Shown here: positions 14,977-25,600 of the stretch, in pieces | Layout: the number at the start of each line of letters is the position of its first letter | Position numbering within the stretch: the stretch's first letter is position 1 | Source: Sphingobacterium bambusae | GTDB lineage: Bacteria; Bacteroidota; Bacteroidia; Sphingobacteriales; Sphingobacteriaceae | DNA length: 64,000 nucleotides | Assembly: GCF_033955345.1 (NCBI RefSeq) | Contig: NZ_CP138332.1 | Coordinates: forward strand, 4,402,001 to 4,466,000 | Direction: 5' to 3' | Translations under genes and position numbers: made by a program | The notes under the pieces: generated by a model | Told to the model about the DNA's origin: nothing | The model's input: the letters and a program-made list of their open reading frames with translations, nothing else | The model's database searches: none

Positions 14977-17529
14977 TCACTTCATCACCAAACGACTCCA
15001 AACCTCTTCAAAGCCCCCTCCATACTCTTCCCCCATAAGGCGGCGGTAGTTCTCGGTGAAGCGTTTGTAGAAGAGGCGAGCGCGAGCTTCCTGCTTTTCC
15101 TTGTGTAGGGCGTAGAGCCCCTGCTCGAAGGCCAGTTCGTTGATGGCATCTACCATGACGAGCGCCTCGGCGGTGCGAAACAGCGTAGGCCAATCCTTCT
15201 CTTCCCGGCTTTGGGCGAGCTGCTGCTGAAAGCGATCGATCAGCCTACTTTCGGTATCATGCTTCCACTTATCGAAGATCGGGTCGTCCATGCCTAGGAG
15301 GAATTCACCGCGCTGCAGTATCGTCAAAATTTCTGGATGGAGGATAGACGTACCATCGGCCAGCAGCTGTTGTAGGCGCCAGTAGTCGCAGGAGCAGCTC
15401 GACTGGAACACCACACGATAGTGGCCCTCGTCGTAGATAATCTCAACGCCATTCAGCTCGCTCAGCACCTTGCGCAGGTTGTTGATGGCCACCCCCCGGG
15501 AAGTCTTCGCTTTATCCTTCGGCTTATCGGGCCAGAGCAGGTGTGTGAGCAAGTTGGAGCTGATGCCCGTATGGGCACTATGAAACAGCAGGAGGCAGAA
15601 CACCTGCTGCAGACGAGCGCTGAAGAGGTGCGAAATATCCAGTCCGCGGCGATCGATCACGGTGAAGTCGCCGAACAGGTTGATGCGGTTGACGGTCGCC
15701 TGCTGAGGCAGGCTCGCTGATGGAGCTGCCTCCAAAGGCACGACGGCGCTGGCTGGCGCATGCTGCACGCCACGATAACGCCAGTATAGGAAGGCAGCAA
15801 GAGCTAACCCCGCAGCCCCTACGAGGTAGAAAACCAAGCCCGGAATGCTGCGGCTGCCCGAACCCGGAAAAGCATCTAGCTCGGCCGCGCTGATAGCCGG
15901 GAAGTCCAAGCTGTAGACCGACACAGTGGAGCGCACATCATCATCAGATTCCTGCACCAAGGCAACCAGCTTATGCAGGTTGGGGTCAAAATACAGGTTG
16001 GCATGCGTACTGATGCGGTCCGAATAGATTGGTATCGAGTCGCCCAATGTCTCATGCCGGCCATCTTGCAGCGCAAAGCGGCGTAGCTTGATAAAAGAAT
16101 GCGTGAGATGCTCGGGGTAGCCCAGCATATAGATCCAGTTGGAATCGGGGATAACCAAGCCCCGTGCAGGGACGAAAGGACTATCCTTGCGCTCCACATC
16201 CCACAGCTTGCTGGTTTTCCCCGTGCGGGGATCAAAGCTATAAAGATCATAGAAATACTTGCGGCCGACGATATGTTGCCCCGACTCGTTGCCCATGCCG
16301 CCAAAGATATAGATCTTATGGTCAACCGCAGATTGCCCCGACGACGTGAAATAACGTGGAAAAATAGAGTCGCCCTGCATGGTCGCTTTCGACCATGTCT
16401 TATCCTTTAGGCTATACAAGAGCATATCGTTGCTGTAGACCATGTTGCCATAGCCCGCAAACAGCATCAACTGCCGGCTATCAGACAGGTAAGACGCCGC
16501 GTGGTGGTTCAGTTCGCGCTGCAGGTACTGCCTGCTCTCGATGCGCCAGCTGAAGTCCTCCAGATCCAAGCTGGCCACCGTGGGGCCATCGTAAGGCGTT
16601 GTGTAATGCGTTTCGTAGAGATACAAGCGATGCTCCTCGGGAGCGATAAAGCAAGTGCCGAGCTTAATCTCTACGGGGCAGGGTTGGGCAAAGCGGATAT
16701 GCCGTTCTTGTCCCGTTTGGACCTCATAGATCGCCAGTGAATCCCGGTTAAAATAATAGATCGATTTGGTCTTGGCATCGTAGGTAGCACCAGAGGTACT
16801 GGAAGAGCGCATCTGTGTATGTTTTTGCCAATGGTAAGCATCGTTGAGCAGCCAAGTGCCGTTGACCACCTTGCCCATCACCTCTCCGGCCGCATTATGT
16901 AGCTTGTCGCCCTTGCTTTCGCGTAGCGGAAACACCGTTTCACGCTCTTTGTTGCCTATGCGGAAATTGCGCAGCGAGAAGGAAGGTACATCGATCATGT
17001 AGTCGCTGCGGCCAAAGGTTACATGGGCTGTGTAGGGCGCGGCGAGTGGCACCTTGGCCTGCTGTGCCGCTTTGCCGCCAATTTGCAGCTCGATGTGCCC
17101 CTTGCGGAGCTCGTATGCTATGTGCACCGGAAACCAGTGTTGTTCAATAAGCTGCTGTAGCGGTATGCGCAGGGTTATTAAATTGGCTTTGCCCTCTTCG
17201 TTGAGGCGAAACACCGCGTCGCCCTCTTCCTTTTCATAATGCAGGTTGATGATGGAGCGTTGATCCTCCTCCTTGATGCGGACGATGTAGCCCATGCTGC
17301 TGTTATTGGGCACCTGTAGATCAAAATCGAGTGCGAAGCGATCGGTAAAGGTAAAAGCCGCCTCGGAAAAAAAACTCGCCGAGGTGCGTTTCTCAATAGG
17401 CTGGCTACTACCCGTGAAGCGGATACCTTGACCAAAAAGACTAGCCGGCAAATGCAACAAGCTGCTTAAAATAAATAGTGAAAATAGGATATATGGTGTT
17501 CGATCGGCGCGCATGTCTAGACTTCTCAT
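14977..17529 (-). CDS. Kelch-propeller membrane regulator with SARP-like winged helix
   Basis: About 850 residues from the ATG at 17529. The frame is open to 17613, but a consensus -7 element at 17565-17572 lies inside that extension, so the later start is favoured. Order: signal peptide; a concanavalin/LamG-like region (about 35-205); kelch-type beta-propeller strands (about 230-560, for example KIYIFGGMGNESGQHIVG); one membrane helix (LVFYLVGAAGLALAAFLYWR); then a cytoplasmic OmpR/SARP-type winged helix (LFGDFTVIDRRGLDISHLFS, later VAINNLRKVLSELNG) and a BTAD-like helical tail. It is probably a one-component sensor that reads a glycan outside and regulates DNA inside, here the divergent GH76 operon. 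Its last codons (LVMK, stop) lie in the TCAC octamer repeat. Confidence 0.85.
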   Translation of the reverse strand: MRSLDMRADRTPYILFSLFILSSLLHLPASLFGQGIRFTGSSQPIEKRTSASFFSEAAFTFTDRFALDFDLQVPNNSSMGYIVRIKEEDQRSIINLHYEKEEGDAVFRLNEEGKANLITLRIPLQQLIEQHWFPVHIAYELRKGHIELQIGGKAAQQAKVPLAAPYTAHVTFGRSDYMIDVPSFSLRNFRIGNKERETVFPLRESKGDKLHNAAGEVMGKVVNGTWLLNDAYHWQKHTQMRSSSTSGATYDAKTKSIYYFNRDSLAIYEVQTGQERHIRFAQPCPVEIKLGTCFIAPEEHRLYLYETHYTTPYDGPTVASLDLEDFSWRIESRQYLQRELNHHAASYLSDSRQLMLFAGYGNMVYSNDMLLYSLKDKTWSKATMQGDSIFPRYFTSSGQSAVDHKIYIFGGMGNESGQHIVGRKYFYDLYSFDPRTGKTSKLWDVERKDSPFVPARGLVIPDSNWIYMLGYPEHLTHSFIKLRRFALQDGRHETLGDSIPIYSDRISTHANLYFDPNLHKLVALVQESDDDVRSTVSVYSLDFPAISAAELDAFPGSGSRSIPGLVFYLVGAAGLALAAFLYWRYRGVQHAPASAVVPLEAAPSASLPQQATVNRINLFGDFTVIDRRGLDISHLFSARLQQVFCLLLFHSAHTGISSNLLTHLLWPDKPKDKAKTSRGVAINNLRKVLSELNGVEIIYDEGHYRVVFQSSCSCDYWRLQQLLADGTSILHPEILTILQRGEFLLGMDDPIFDKWKHDTESRLIDRFQQQLAQSREEKDWPTLFRTAEALVMVDAINELAFEQGLYALHKEKQEARARLFYKRFTENYRRLMGEEYGGGFEEVWSRLVMK

Positions 17530-17564
17530 CGTCATCAATAGGTGATAGCAACTATCACACCCTG

Positions 17565-17572
17565 CAAAGGTA
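17565..17572 (-). promoter_or_regulatory. Promoter -7 element of the kelch regulator gene
   Basis: On the minus strand the sequence is TACCTTTG, an exact TAnnTTTG match, 36 bases from the ATG at 17529. It rules against the upstream in-frame start at 17613. Confidence 0.65.
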
Positions 17573-17664
17573 GCTAATATTATACGAAAAAAATTACGTG
17601 GTTTTGGTAACAAAATAGGCTAGGCTAGGAGGGAGAAAGCCATTAAAAAAACGCATAAAATAGG

Positions 17665-17706
17665 GGGTTAACGTTTTTTTTACGGGTTAATTGCAGATTT
17701 TAACCC
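17665..17706 (+). promoter_or_regulatory. Candidate operator between divergent mannan-locus genes
   Basis: GGGTTAA occurs at 17665-17671 and 17684-17690 (19 bases apart) and its inverse TTAACCC at 17700-17706. They lie in the shared upstream region of the kelch regulator and the GH76 operon. Binding by the winged-helix regulator is inferred from position only. Confidence 0.4.
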
Positions 17707-17802
17707 TAGTTTTAATCCCGTCGCTACTACCTTGCCTGAGCATTGAGTCGGAAGACCCTTGCGCCAATTTAAAATTGTGTTATAAACCTTATCAATCTTG
17801 GA

Positions 17803-19275
17803 ATGAAGTCTTTTTTCATGGCCCTTTCTTTTACCGTATACTGCAGTTTTGCTTCGGCCACCGTCTTGCCGTCCGCAGGCACGGGCATACCATCAGCTGC
17901 TGTTGCTCATGCAGAACAGCTGCATCCACAAGCGCTGGCCAATCAAAACCTAGAGCGCGCCATCGGATTGATCGATGTAACTATAGCGGCATACTTTGAT
18001 GCACAGACTTTTGAAATGCGCCGGTTCTATCATTTGGACAAAAAAGCTAAATCGAATGAGCGCGCATCCGTTTGGATGTATACGGCCGGTATTGAAGCGG
18101 TTAATGCGGTGCTCTCTGGCTTGAAGGCTGCACAGGAAAAGGGCGAGAAAACACTATACGATAGACATTATGCGCGCTACGTGCAGCTGCTGGATAAGCT
18201 CTATGCCGAAGCCGATTACTACCTAGGTACTTTCGAGCTTGTTTCCTACACCCAAACAAAAAGCTGGTCGGTATATGCCGTAGATCGTGTGCAGGAGAAA
18301 GGAAAGGCCAATGTGAGCGGCGTGCTTAATGTGTACGACGACCAGATGTGGCTGATTCGCGAGCTGCTGGACTCGTATAGACTGACTGGAAAGCGTGCCT
18401 ACTTGGAGAAAGCGGAATACCTGACGGCCTATGTGCTGGATGGATGGGATGTGACGCGCGACAGCCAAGGGAAGGAAAACGGCGGCATAGCTTGGGGGCC
18501 TGGCTACACCACAAAACACGCCTGCAGCAATGCACCGCTGATCAGTTCGCTGGTTTGGCTGCATGAGCTCTACGAAGGAAAATCTGATAAAATAGCCCAT
18601 CGTTTTATTGATGCGAAGGACCGGAAAACACGCCGTAGTGCGCAGGTGAAAAAACAACAGTACTACCTGAACTATGCCCGCGCTATTTACGACTGGCAGA
18701 AAAAACAGCTATTAACTGCCAATGGGGTATATGCCGACATGATGGGCGGCTGCGTGCCGAATTGTGATATCCGCTATGAAGAGCAGGATGGACAGCGCTA
18801 CCGCGCAAACACCCCTTTAACCGCCGCTGTGGGCAAGGCCTACAGCTACAACAGCGGCACCATGCTCTCGGGCGCAGTAGATCTACATCGCGCAACGGGC
18901 GAGGCCATCTATGCACAAGATGGGCGGCTGCTGGCCAAAAATAGCTTCCGGCAGTTTGCTAGCCTCGGAAAAGATGTGCCGCAGTATTACAGCTTTGAAA
19001 CTAGCGGTTTTAACAACTGGTTCAACGGCATACTGCTGCGCGGATACCACGAAGCGACGGTGCTGGACGCCGGGATTGGCGACTATGTGACGGCCTTCCA
19101 ACGCAACCTAGACTATGGTTTTGCGCATTTTAACCGTGATGGCTTTCTGCCTACCGATTTGTTGAAAGGCTGGGCTGCCGAAAAAGAACCGCAGGGATTG
19201 GAGGGCATGTTTATGTTTACCTATGCCGCACAATATGCCCTGCTGGGCAAACACCAGCTAGAGCAACAGGAGTAA
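17803..19275 (+). CDS. GH76 endo-alpha-1,6-mannanase (first copy)
   Basis: 490 residues with an N-terminal signal peptide (LSFTVYCSFASA). The domain is a GH76 (alpha/alpha)6 barrel. NVYDDQMWLIRELLDSYRLT contains the paired catalytic aspartates D179 and D180, and WGPGYTTKHACSNAPLISSL and YNSGTMLSGAVDLHRATG match the conserved core. GH76 enzymes cut alpha-1,6-mannan backbones of fungal cell walls. It has no lipobox, so it is probably periplasmic or secreted, unlike the second copy 3.4 kb downstream. It is the first gene of the operon, divergent from the kelch regulator. Text similarity to the second GH76 is high throughout, indicating duplication. Confidence 0.9.
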   Translation: MKSFFMALSFTVYCSFASATVLPSAGTGIPSAAVAHAEQLHPQALANQNLERAIGLIDVTIAAYFDAQTFEMRRFYHLDKKAKSNERASVWMYTAGIEAVNAVLSGLKAAQEKGEKTLYDRHYARYVQLLDKLYAEADYYLGTFELVSYTQTKSWSVYAVDRVQEKGKANVSGVLNVYDDQMWLIRELLDSYRLTGKRAYLEKAEYLTAYVLDGWDVTRDSQGKENGGIAWGPGYTTKHACSNAPLISSLVWLHELYEGKSDKIAHRFIDAKDRKTRRSAQVKKQQYYLNYARAIYDWQKKQLLTANGVYADMMGGCVPNCDIRYEEQDGQRYRANTPLTAAVGKAYSYNSGTMLSGAVDLHRATGEAIYAQDGRLLAKNSFRQFASLGKDVPQYYSFETSGFNNWFNGILLRGYHEATVLDAGIGDYVTAFQRNLDYGFAHFNRDGFLPTDLLKGWAAEKEPQGLEGMFMFTYAAQYALLGKHQLEQQE

Positions 19276-19279
19276 AACC

Positions 19280-19317
19280 CCGCTTGGCGAGCGGAGTAAC
19301 CTGCCCAAACCAAGCGG
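19280..19317 (+). other. Intercistronic hairpin after first GH76
   Basis: CCGCTTGG (19280-19287) pairs with CCAAGCGG (19310-19317). There is no T-run. It could protect the 3' end of the GH76 message or reduce read-through into the surface lipoprotein gene. Confidence 0.45.
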
Positions 19318-19412
19318 TATGACCTAAGGGATGATAAAAAAAGTAAACCAAGTAAACCAACAACAAACACGATAACCAATACAAATTCAAGAACCTATTA
19401 AACATTCATGGG

Positions 19413-21221
19413 ATGAAACACCTAAAAAAATTAATCCATGTGGCATTGATCACCTTGGTCGTAACGCTGCATATGGGCTGCAAAAAGGAGCACGACGCTC
19501 CGGATAACCGACGTGGCCAAGTGGTAGGGACCATAACGGACGCCAATGGGGCGCCTATTGCAGGGGTAAAAGTTACCCTGACGGGGATCAAAGAGGAAGA
19601 CCAAGTGACCACCAGTGGCAACGATGGGAAGTATACCTTTAGCGAGGTGACCTACAGAACCCATGCCGTGACCTTTGAAAAAGACGGCTGGATGGCCGTG
19701 GGCCTAACCGTAACCGCGGCTGGTTTTAACGAAGCCGGACAGGCAACGGTAGATGTGGCCATGGTAAGCGCTTCTGCCCGCATTGTGGGTACCGTAACCG
19801 ATGCGCTGCAAGGCGGCGGACCACTTGCCGGCGTAACCGTCTCCATCGGTGCGGTAGGGGGAACTGTTACTACCGACAACAACGGCCGATTTGTGATCCC
19901 TAACCTGATTGAGAACAACTACACCGTTTCCTTTAGCAAAGGTGGATATGTGGGGATTGTGCGCCCAATCACGGCTGCGGATTTTGTGGACGGCATAGTG
20001 ACGCTGGACGTGCAAATGGGGGGCGAAGAGTTGCTGCCCGGATTAACCGCTGTTGACTTGCGGAAAGCCGAAAAATGGTACTACAACGAATACCGTGGCG
20101 GACGCAACGCCGATGCCTATCCACACTGGGACTGGGCCTGTAACTACATGAGCACCCTAGATTTTAGAGGTGCATGGCAAGAGCAGAACGAAGGTACCAC
20201 CCTACAGATACGCAACAGCGGCGATCAGCGTAACAACCCAGCCAATATGGATGCGTTTGACTCCTTCGTATTCGGTAGCAAGCTGATTACCGAAGACAAC
20301 AAAATACTGTCGCTACGTGCCCAAACGCACAATGCCGATGCCGCAGCACCAGCCTACTTTGGCGTGCAGGTGATCGACCTCAGCGCTGCACAGCCGAAGG
20401 CCGAGAAAGTGGGCAACACCCGCACGCATGGTGGGGGCTATACCGATTTCGAATTTGACCTGCAAGCCTATGTGGGCAAGGAGGTGATCATTGCCATCGG
20501 TATATACAGACAGTCTACCGGCGACTACTGGAAGCAAGTGGTGCTGCGCGCCATCCGCTTTGCCGATAGAAAGGTAGAGAACTGGGATTGGCTACCGGGC
20601 ACGGAAGTGATCAACGGCTGGAAGCTATCGCAAGAAACCGCGCGCTCTACGATGCCGCATACCAAAAAAACCTTCACCGGACTAAGCCCCGTTAGCGGAA
20701 ACCGCGACAACTATGTAGATGCTTACCGTGCTTGGAGAAATGTGGCCCATGTGGGAGCCGAGTGGATGTTTATGCCGCTGAAGAAGGATCCGGAAGTATT
20801 CCCTTCGGAAGGCTACATCATCAAGACACGCAACACGCCGGAAGTAGACACGGAGGTGCCTGAGGCGTATATGTATGCTAAATTTTCGGTTGCGGCAGGA
20901 AGCAACCGCCTGGCGCTAAGCACCCGGAATTTTGGTAGCAACTTCACCTATTTCAAACTTACGGCAATAGGCAATGATGGCAGCATAACCCATTTGTCGC
21001 CGGCCTCGAACACCGCACAGCAAGCATCGGCCGCTAGCGATGGCTGTTGGCGCTTCAAGCATGGCGACGGCGGTGCGGGCAACCCCGAGGGATATGCCGT
21101 GTTTAATTACGACTTATCTGCTTTTAATGGCAAGGATGTGACGCTAGCGCTTGGGGTGTACAATGGCGAAGCCAATACCGGAGAGAATAAACTGGTGATA
21201 CATAATATTAAAATAAACTAA
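19413..21221 (+). CDS. Surface lipoprotein with two carboxypeptidase-regulatory-like domains
   Basis: 602 residues. A lipobox (HMGC) ends the signal peptide. Two carboxypeptidase-regulatory-like beta-sandwich domains follow, at about residues 36-118 (GTITDANGAPIAGVKVTLTG) and 122-205 (GTVTDALQGGGPLAGVTVSI). The remaining 390 residues contain two related beta-rich modules (for example FEFDLQAYVGKEVIIAIGIY and VFNYDLSAFNGKDVTLALGV), the pattern of carbohydrate-binding or jelly-roll domains. It lies between two GH76 genes, two bases before the second, so it is probably a surface mannan-binding protein. No enzyme motif is seen. Confidence 0.7.
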   Translation: MKHLKKLIHVALITLVVTLHMGCKKEHDAPDNRRGQVVGTITDANGAPIAGVKVTLTGIKEEDQVTTSGNDGKYTFSEVTYRTHAVTFEKDGWMAVGLTVTAAGFNEAGQATVDVAMVSASARIVGTVTDALQGGGPLAGVTVSIGAVGGTVTTDNNGRFVIPNLIENNYTVSFSKGGYVGIVRPITAADFVDGIVTLDVQMGGEELLPGLTAVDLRKAEKWYYNEYRGGRNADAYPHWDWACNYMSTLDFRGAWQEQNEGTTLQIRNSGDQRNNPANMDAFDSFVFGSKLITEDNKILSLRAQTHNADAAAPAYFGVQVIDLSAAQPKAEKVGNTRTHGGGYTDFEFDLQAYVGKEVIIAIGIYRQSTGDYWKQVVLRAIRFADRKVENWDWLPGTEVINGWKLSQETARSTMPHTKKTFTGLSPVSGNRDNYVDAYRAWRNVAHVGAEWMFMPLKKDPEVFPSEGYIIKTRNTPEVDTEVPEAYMYAKFSVAAGSNRLALSTRNFGSNFTYFKLTAIGNDGSITHLSPASNTAQQASAASDGCWRFKHGDGGAGNPEGYAVFNYDLSAFNGKDVTLALGVYNGEANTGENKLVIHNIKIN

Positions 21222-21223
21222 AG

Positions 21224-22663
21224 ATGAAAAAAAGTATGATGATCGCGATGGGGAGCCTGCTATGCTTCTTCATCTGTGCCTGTAACAAGGCAAAAAGCGA
21301 TGGGGAGACTATGCCGCCAGAAGACAGCAACCTGGCAACCCGCTCGTTGACCCGTGCCATGGAGATTACCGATAACGCACTTGGCGCTTATTTTTCTGGC
21401 AGTGGCATGACCATGGCCCGCTATTATAACCCCTATACCGACAACAGATCGGCTGAAATAGGCAGTGTGTGGATGTATACCAGCGCCATTGAGGCGGTGA
21501 CCGCCATTATGCACAGCTTGGAGGTGGAAAAGGAGAAAGGTGATGCTACACGCTATAACGAACATTTTAGCCGCTATGAGCAGGAGCTGATGAAGCTATA
21601 TGATGGTGCCGAGTATTACCTCGGTACCTTTACCCTAACTTCTTATACCGGTACCAAAGAATGGACCGTGTATGGCGTAAACCGCGGAAATTCCAAAGGT
21701 GGGGCACGTGTGGATGGTATTGAAAACGTGTATGACGACCAGATGTGGCTGATTCGCGAATTTCTGGAAGCCTATAAAGTGACCGGCAATGCCGAATTTT
21801 TAAGCAAGGCCGAATACCTGACGGCCTATGTGCTGGACGGCTGGGATTGTACGATCGATGCCAATGGCAATGAAGTCGGCGGTATAGCTTGGGGCCCAGG
21901 CTATGCCACCAAGCACGCCTGTAGCAACGGCCCTATGGTGAGCCCCTTGGTATGGCTGCACGAGCTGTATAAAGGAAAAAGCGACCAAGCAACGCGCCAC
22001 TATATCGACGCGGGCGACCGCAGAACGCGCAAGCAAGAGCAAATGAGCAAGGCCGACTATTACCTGCTCTATGCCAAGAAAATATATGATTGGCAAAAGC
22101 AGGCCCTGCTGCGTGCCGATGGCGTGTATGACGATATGATGGGTGGGTGCACACCGGGATCGCCCCAGTTGGAGCAGATCGACGGCGTAAACTACCGCCG
22201 CAGCACCACCTGCCGCGATCGGGTAGGTCCTGCCATCACCTACAACAGCGGTACCATGCTTTCTGGCGCGGCCGATCTATACCGCGTAACCAACGATGCC
22301 AAATACCGCGAAGATGGAACAGCCTTGGCCAATGCTTCCTTCGCTTATTTTGCCAAGAAGGGCGTCAATGTGGCGGATTACTACACCTTTGATATCAGTG
22401 GATTTAGAAACTGGTTCAACGGCGTGCTGATGCGAGGGTATGTAGATTTTTATCCTATGCACCAGGCATCCGATGCCTACATCGCTGCCTTTCAGCAGAA
22501 CCTGGACTATGCCTACGAAAACTTTTTCTACAAGGGACTATTGCCCACAAACTTGTTGGTGGGCTGGAACCGCGATCGTGGAAAAAACAATACCGAAGGC
22601 ATGTTTACCTTCGCCTTTGCCGCCGAATATGCGGTTTTGTCTAGATATGAACATACAAAATAG
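21224..22663 (+). CDS. GH76 endo-alpha-1,6-mannanase lipoprotein (second copy)
   Basis: 479 residues. The N terminus ends in a lipobox (FICAC followed by NKAKSD), indicating a lipidated, probably surface-exposed enzyme. NVYDDQMWLIREFLEAYKVT carries the catalytic pair D171 and D172, and the GIAWGPGYATKHACSNGPMV and YNSGTMLSGAADLYRVTN segments match the first GH76 almost word for word. The lipidated copy could make the initial cuts outside the cell and the soluble copy process imported fragments. It starts two bases after the preceding stop and is followed 27 bases later by SusC. Confidence 0.92.
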   Translation: MKKSMMIAMGSLLCFFICACNKAKSDGETMPPEDSNLATRSLTRAMEITDNALGAYFSGSGMTMARYYNPYTDNRSAEIGSVWMYTSAIEAVTAIMHSLEVEKEKGDATRYNEHFSRYEQELMKLYDGAEYYLGTFTLTSYTGTKEWTVYGVNRGNSKGGARVDGIENVYDDQMWLIREFLEAYKVTGNAEFLSKAEYLTAYVLDGWDCTIDANGNEVGGIAWGPGYATKHACSNGPMVSPLVWLHELYKGKSDQATRHYIDAGDRRTRKQEQMSKADYYLLYAKKIYDWQKQALLRADGVYDDMMGGCTPGSPQLEQIDGVNYRRSTTCRDRVGPAITYNSGTMLSGAADLYRVTNDAKYREDGTALANASFAYFAKKGVNVADYYTFDISGFRNWFNGVLMRGYVDFYPMHQASDAYIAAFQQNLDYAYENFFYKGLLPTNLLVGWNRDRGKNNTEGMFTFAFAAEYAVLSRYEHTK

Positions 22664-22690
22664 CTAACCCTTAGTGTAATAGAAACCTAT

Positions 22691-25600
22691 ATGATTAAGA
22701 ATGTAAAGATGGAATTGAGCAGCTGCATACGAGTCGTATGCTTGGTATTGCTCTTACTTCCTGCCGTGTCATGGGCACAAAATATCGTGGTGTCTGGCCG
22801 TGTAAACAGCGCGGAAGGAGAAGCCCTCGTGGGCGTATCCGTAACGGTGAAAGGAACCTCGCCGCAATTAGCGACCAGCACCAATGCCGAAGGGCAGTAC
22901 AGCATACAGGTGCCACAAGGCGCCGTGCTGCACTACCGCTATGTGGGGTATATTGATGTGGAAGAAACCGTAGGCGGCAGAAGCCGTATAGACGTGGTAT
23001 TGCAGGCGGATGAATCGGCCCTAGAGGAAGTTGTGGTGGTGGGCTATGGAACACAACGCAAAGTGAGTTTAACCGGAGCCGTCTCCAACATTAAAGGCGA
23101 CGAAATGCGGCGTACGAAAAACGAAAACCCGCAAAACATGCTGACCGGACGTGTTCCGGGCGTGCGCGTGTGGCAACGTAGTGCCGAGCCGGGAAACTTC
23201 AACAACAGCTTCGACATCCGCGGCCTGGGGAATCCTTTGGTGGTGATTGACGGGATACCTCGTACTGCTGCTGATTTTCAACGTATTAATTCAAGTGATA
23301 TCGAAGATATATCGGTGCTGAAGGATGCTTCGGCTGCGATATATGGGGTGCGTGCGGCGAATGGTGTGGTACTCGTGACCACCAAAAAGGGAACCAAGAC
23401 TGGGAAGACAAGTGTCTCGTTGAACAGTACCTATACCTTTCAACGCCCCTCGGGATTACCGACGCTGGCCGATGCATACGAATCGATGACGATTGAAAAC
23501 GAACGGGTGCGCAATAATATCGCATCGCCATATAACATTATTTATCCGGAGAGCTCCTTTGAAGATTTTAGAACAGGCAAGCGGCGTACCACCGACTGGA
23601 CCTCGCTGATCTTTTCGGACTACTCGCCGCAGACACAGCAGGATCTAAGCATCACGGGCGGAGCCGAGAAGTCGCAATATTATGTGGGCTTAGGGCACCT
23701 GTATCAAGAGGGATTTTTCAAATCGGGCGATTTGAATTACCGGAAAGTGAATCTGCGTTCAAATATTAGCGCGGAGCTGACCAAAGGGCTGAGCTTTGAC
23801 CTTAATTTGAGCGGCGTTGTAGACCAGCGAAATAGTCCGTATTCGAGTTCGGCAGATATTATCCGCAACTATTGGCGGCAGGGCGTACTCGCCCCAGCCT
23901 ATGCCGATCCGGAGAATACCATGCTTAACTATGATGGCTTGGATCTGGAAGAAAACACCGTAGCGAAGATGACCTCCGATATCTCGGGCTATCGTAAAAC
24001 GGGACAAAAGCAAATCCAATCGTCGGCGAGCTTGAATTACGATTTTGCTGTGCTGAGCGATGCACTGAAAGGCCTTTCTGCAAAAGCCTTGGTTAGTTAT
24101 GATTACCGGATGGATAATAACAACATCAACCGGAGAGAGTATTACCAATATGCTTTCGACCAAGTAAGCCAGTTGTATGTGCCTAAATTGTACAACATCA
24201 GTTCGCCCAACCAAGTGCGTCGGGAGATGTTTGATAAGCAACAGGTGCTTGGACAGTTTATTACAAACTACAACCGCGAATTTAATGGCCGACATCAGGT
24301 AAGCGGTCTCTTGGGAACCGAAGTGCAAAAACAAATGGGGGATAACTTCTTTGCACAACGTAACCTCGCTTTCGCCATGGATTACCTCTTTGCAGGTGTG
24401 GCGCAAGACCAACTGGGGGGAATGAACAGCTCGTTGAATGATATCTATGAAACAGCCAATGCGGCGGTTTTTGGAAGGGCAAACTACACCTTCGACAACC
24501 GCTATATCGCGGAGGCGCAATTCCGTTATGACGGTTCGTCGAAGTTTCTTCCCGGCCGCCAATGGGGATTCTTCCCTTCGGCATCTGTCGCCTGGCGGAT
24601 CTCGGAAGAGCCGTTCTTTAAAGATTGGTCGGCACTAGCTTTCGTGAACCAACTGAAGCTGCGCGGTAGTTACGGGGTATTGGGAGACGATGGTAGCCTG
24701 CAATATGACTGGGCAACGGGCTATGACTATCCCGCAACATCGAGTAATGCAGGTAGCGGATATTATGCGCAGTATGCTCCCGGCTACATGTTTGGCAACC
24801 AGTTTATCTATGGTGTGTCTACTTTGCCGCTTCCCAACCAGATGATTACTTGGTTCACCTCCAATACCTTAAATTTTGGGGTCGATTTTGAAGGGTGGAA
24901 TGGTCTTTTTGGCTTTGCCGTAGATTATTTTGAACGCGAGCGTAAAGGACTGTTTGCACGCCGCACGGGCGATTTACCTACCGTGGTGGGTGCTACTGCT
25001 CCGCGCGAGAACTTGGATAGCGACAAGCATTTTGGGATGGACGTGGAACTTTCCCACCGGAACAAAATAGGGGAGCTATCTTACCGCATGAAGGCCATCG
25101 GAACCATCACTCGGCAGAAGCACCTGGTAGGCTCCGAGAAAGGTCCTTGGGGAAATTCCTACGATCGCTGGCGCAACGATAACCTGAACAACCGTACACA
25201 AGGCTTGCAGTTTGGCTATCAGGGTGCTGGACGATATGTAGACTGGGATGATATACGGAGTTTTCCGATCTATAAAGGAAACCAAACCTTGCCCGGCGAT
25301 TATAAATATGAAGACTGGAACGGCGATGGGGAGATCAATGGCTTGGACATGCGTCCCCTGTTTTTTGATAGCACCCCTTGGTTGAACTTCAGTTTCAGTT
25401 TTGATGCCAATTACAAGAATTTTGATATGAACTTCCTGTTGCAAGGAACGGCCTTAGGCTCCATGCAGTATTTGGAACCGCTGCGCGCCATTTGGGGAAG
25501 CAATGGGGGCGGGATACTGGAGCAGTATACCGATCGTTGGCACACGGTTGATCCGCAGGCCGACCCTTGGGATCCTTCGCAAGAATGGGTAAGTGGTTAT

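Noticed and set aside
17530..17613. Upstream start for the kelch regulator
   Set aside because: A consensus -7 element lies inside the extension, so the RNA would begin after that start codon.
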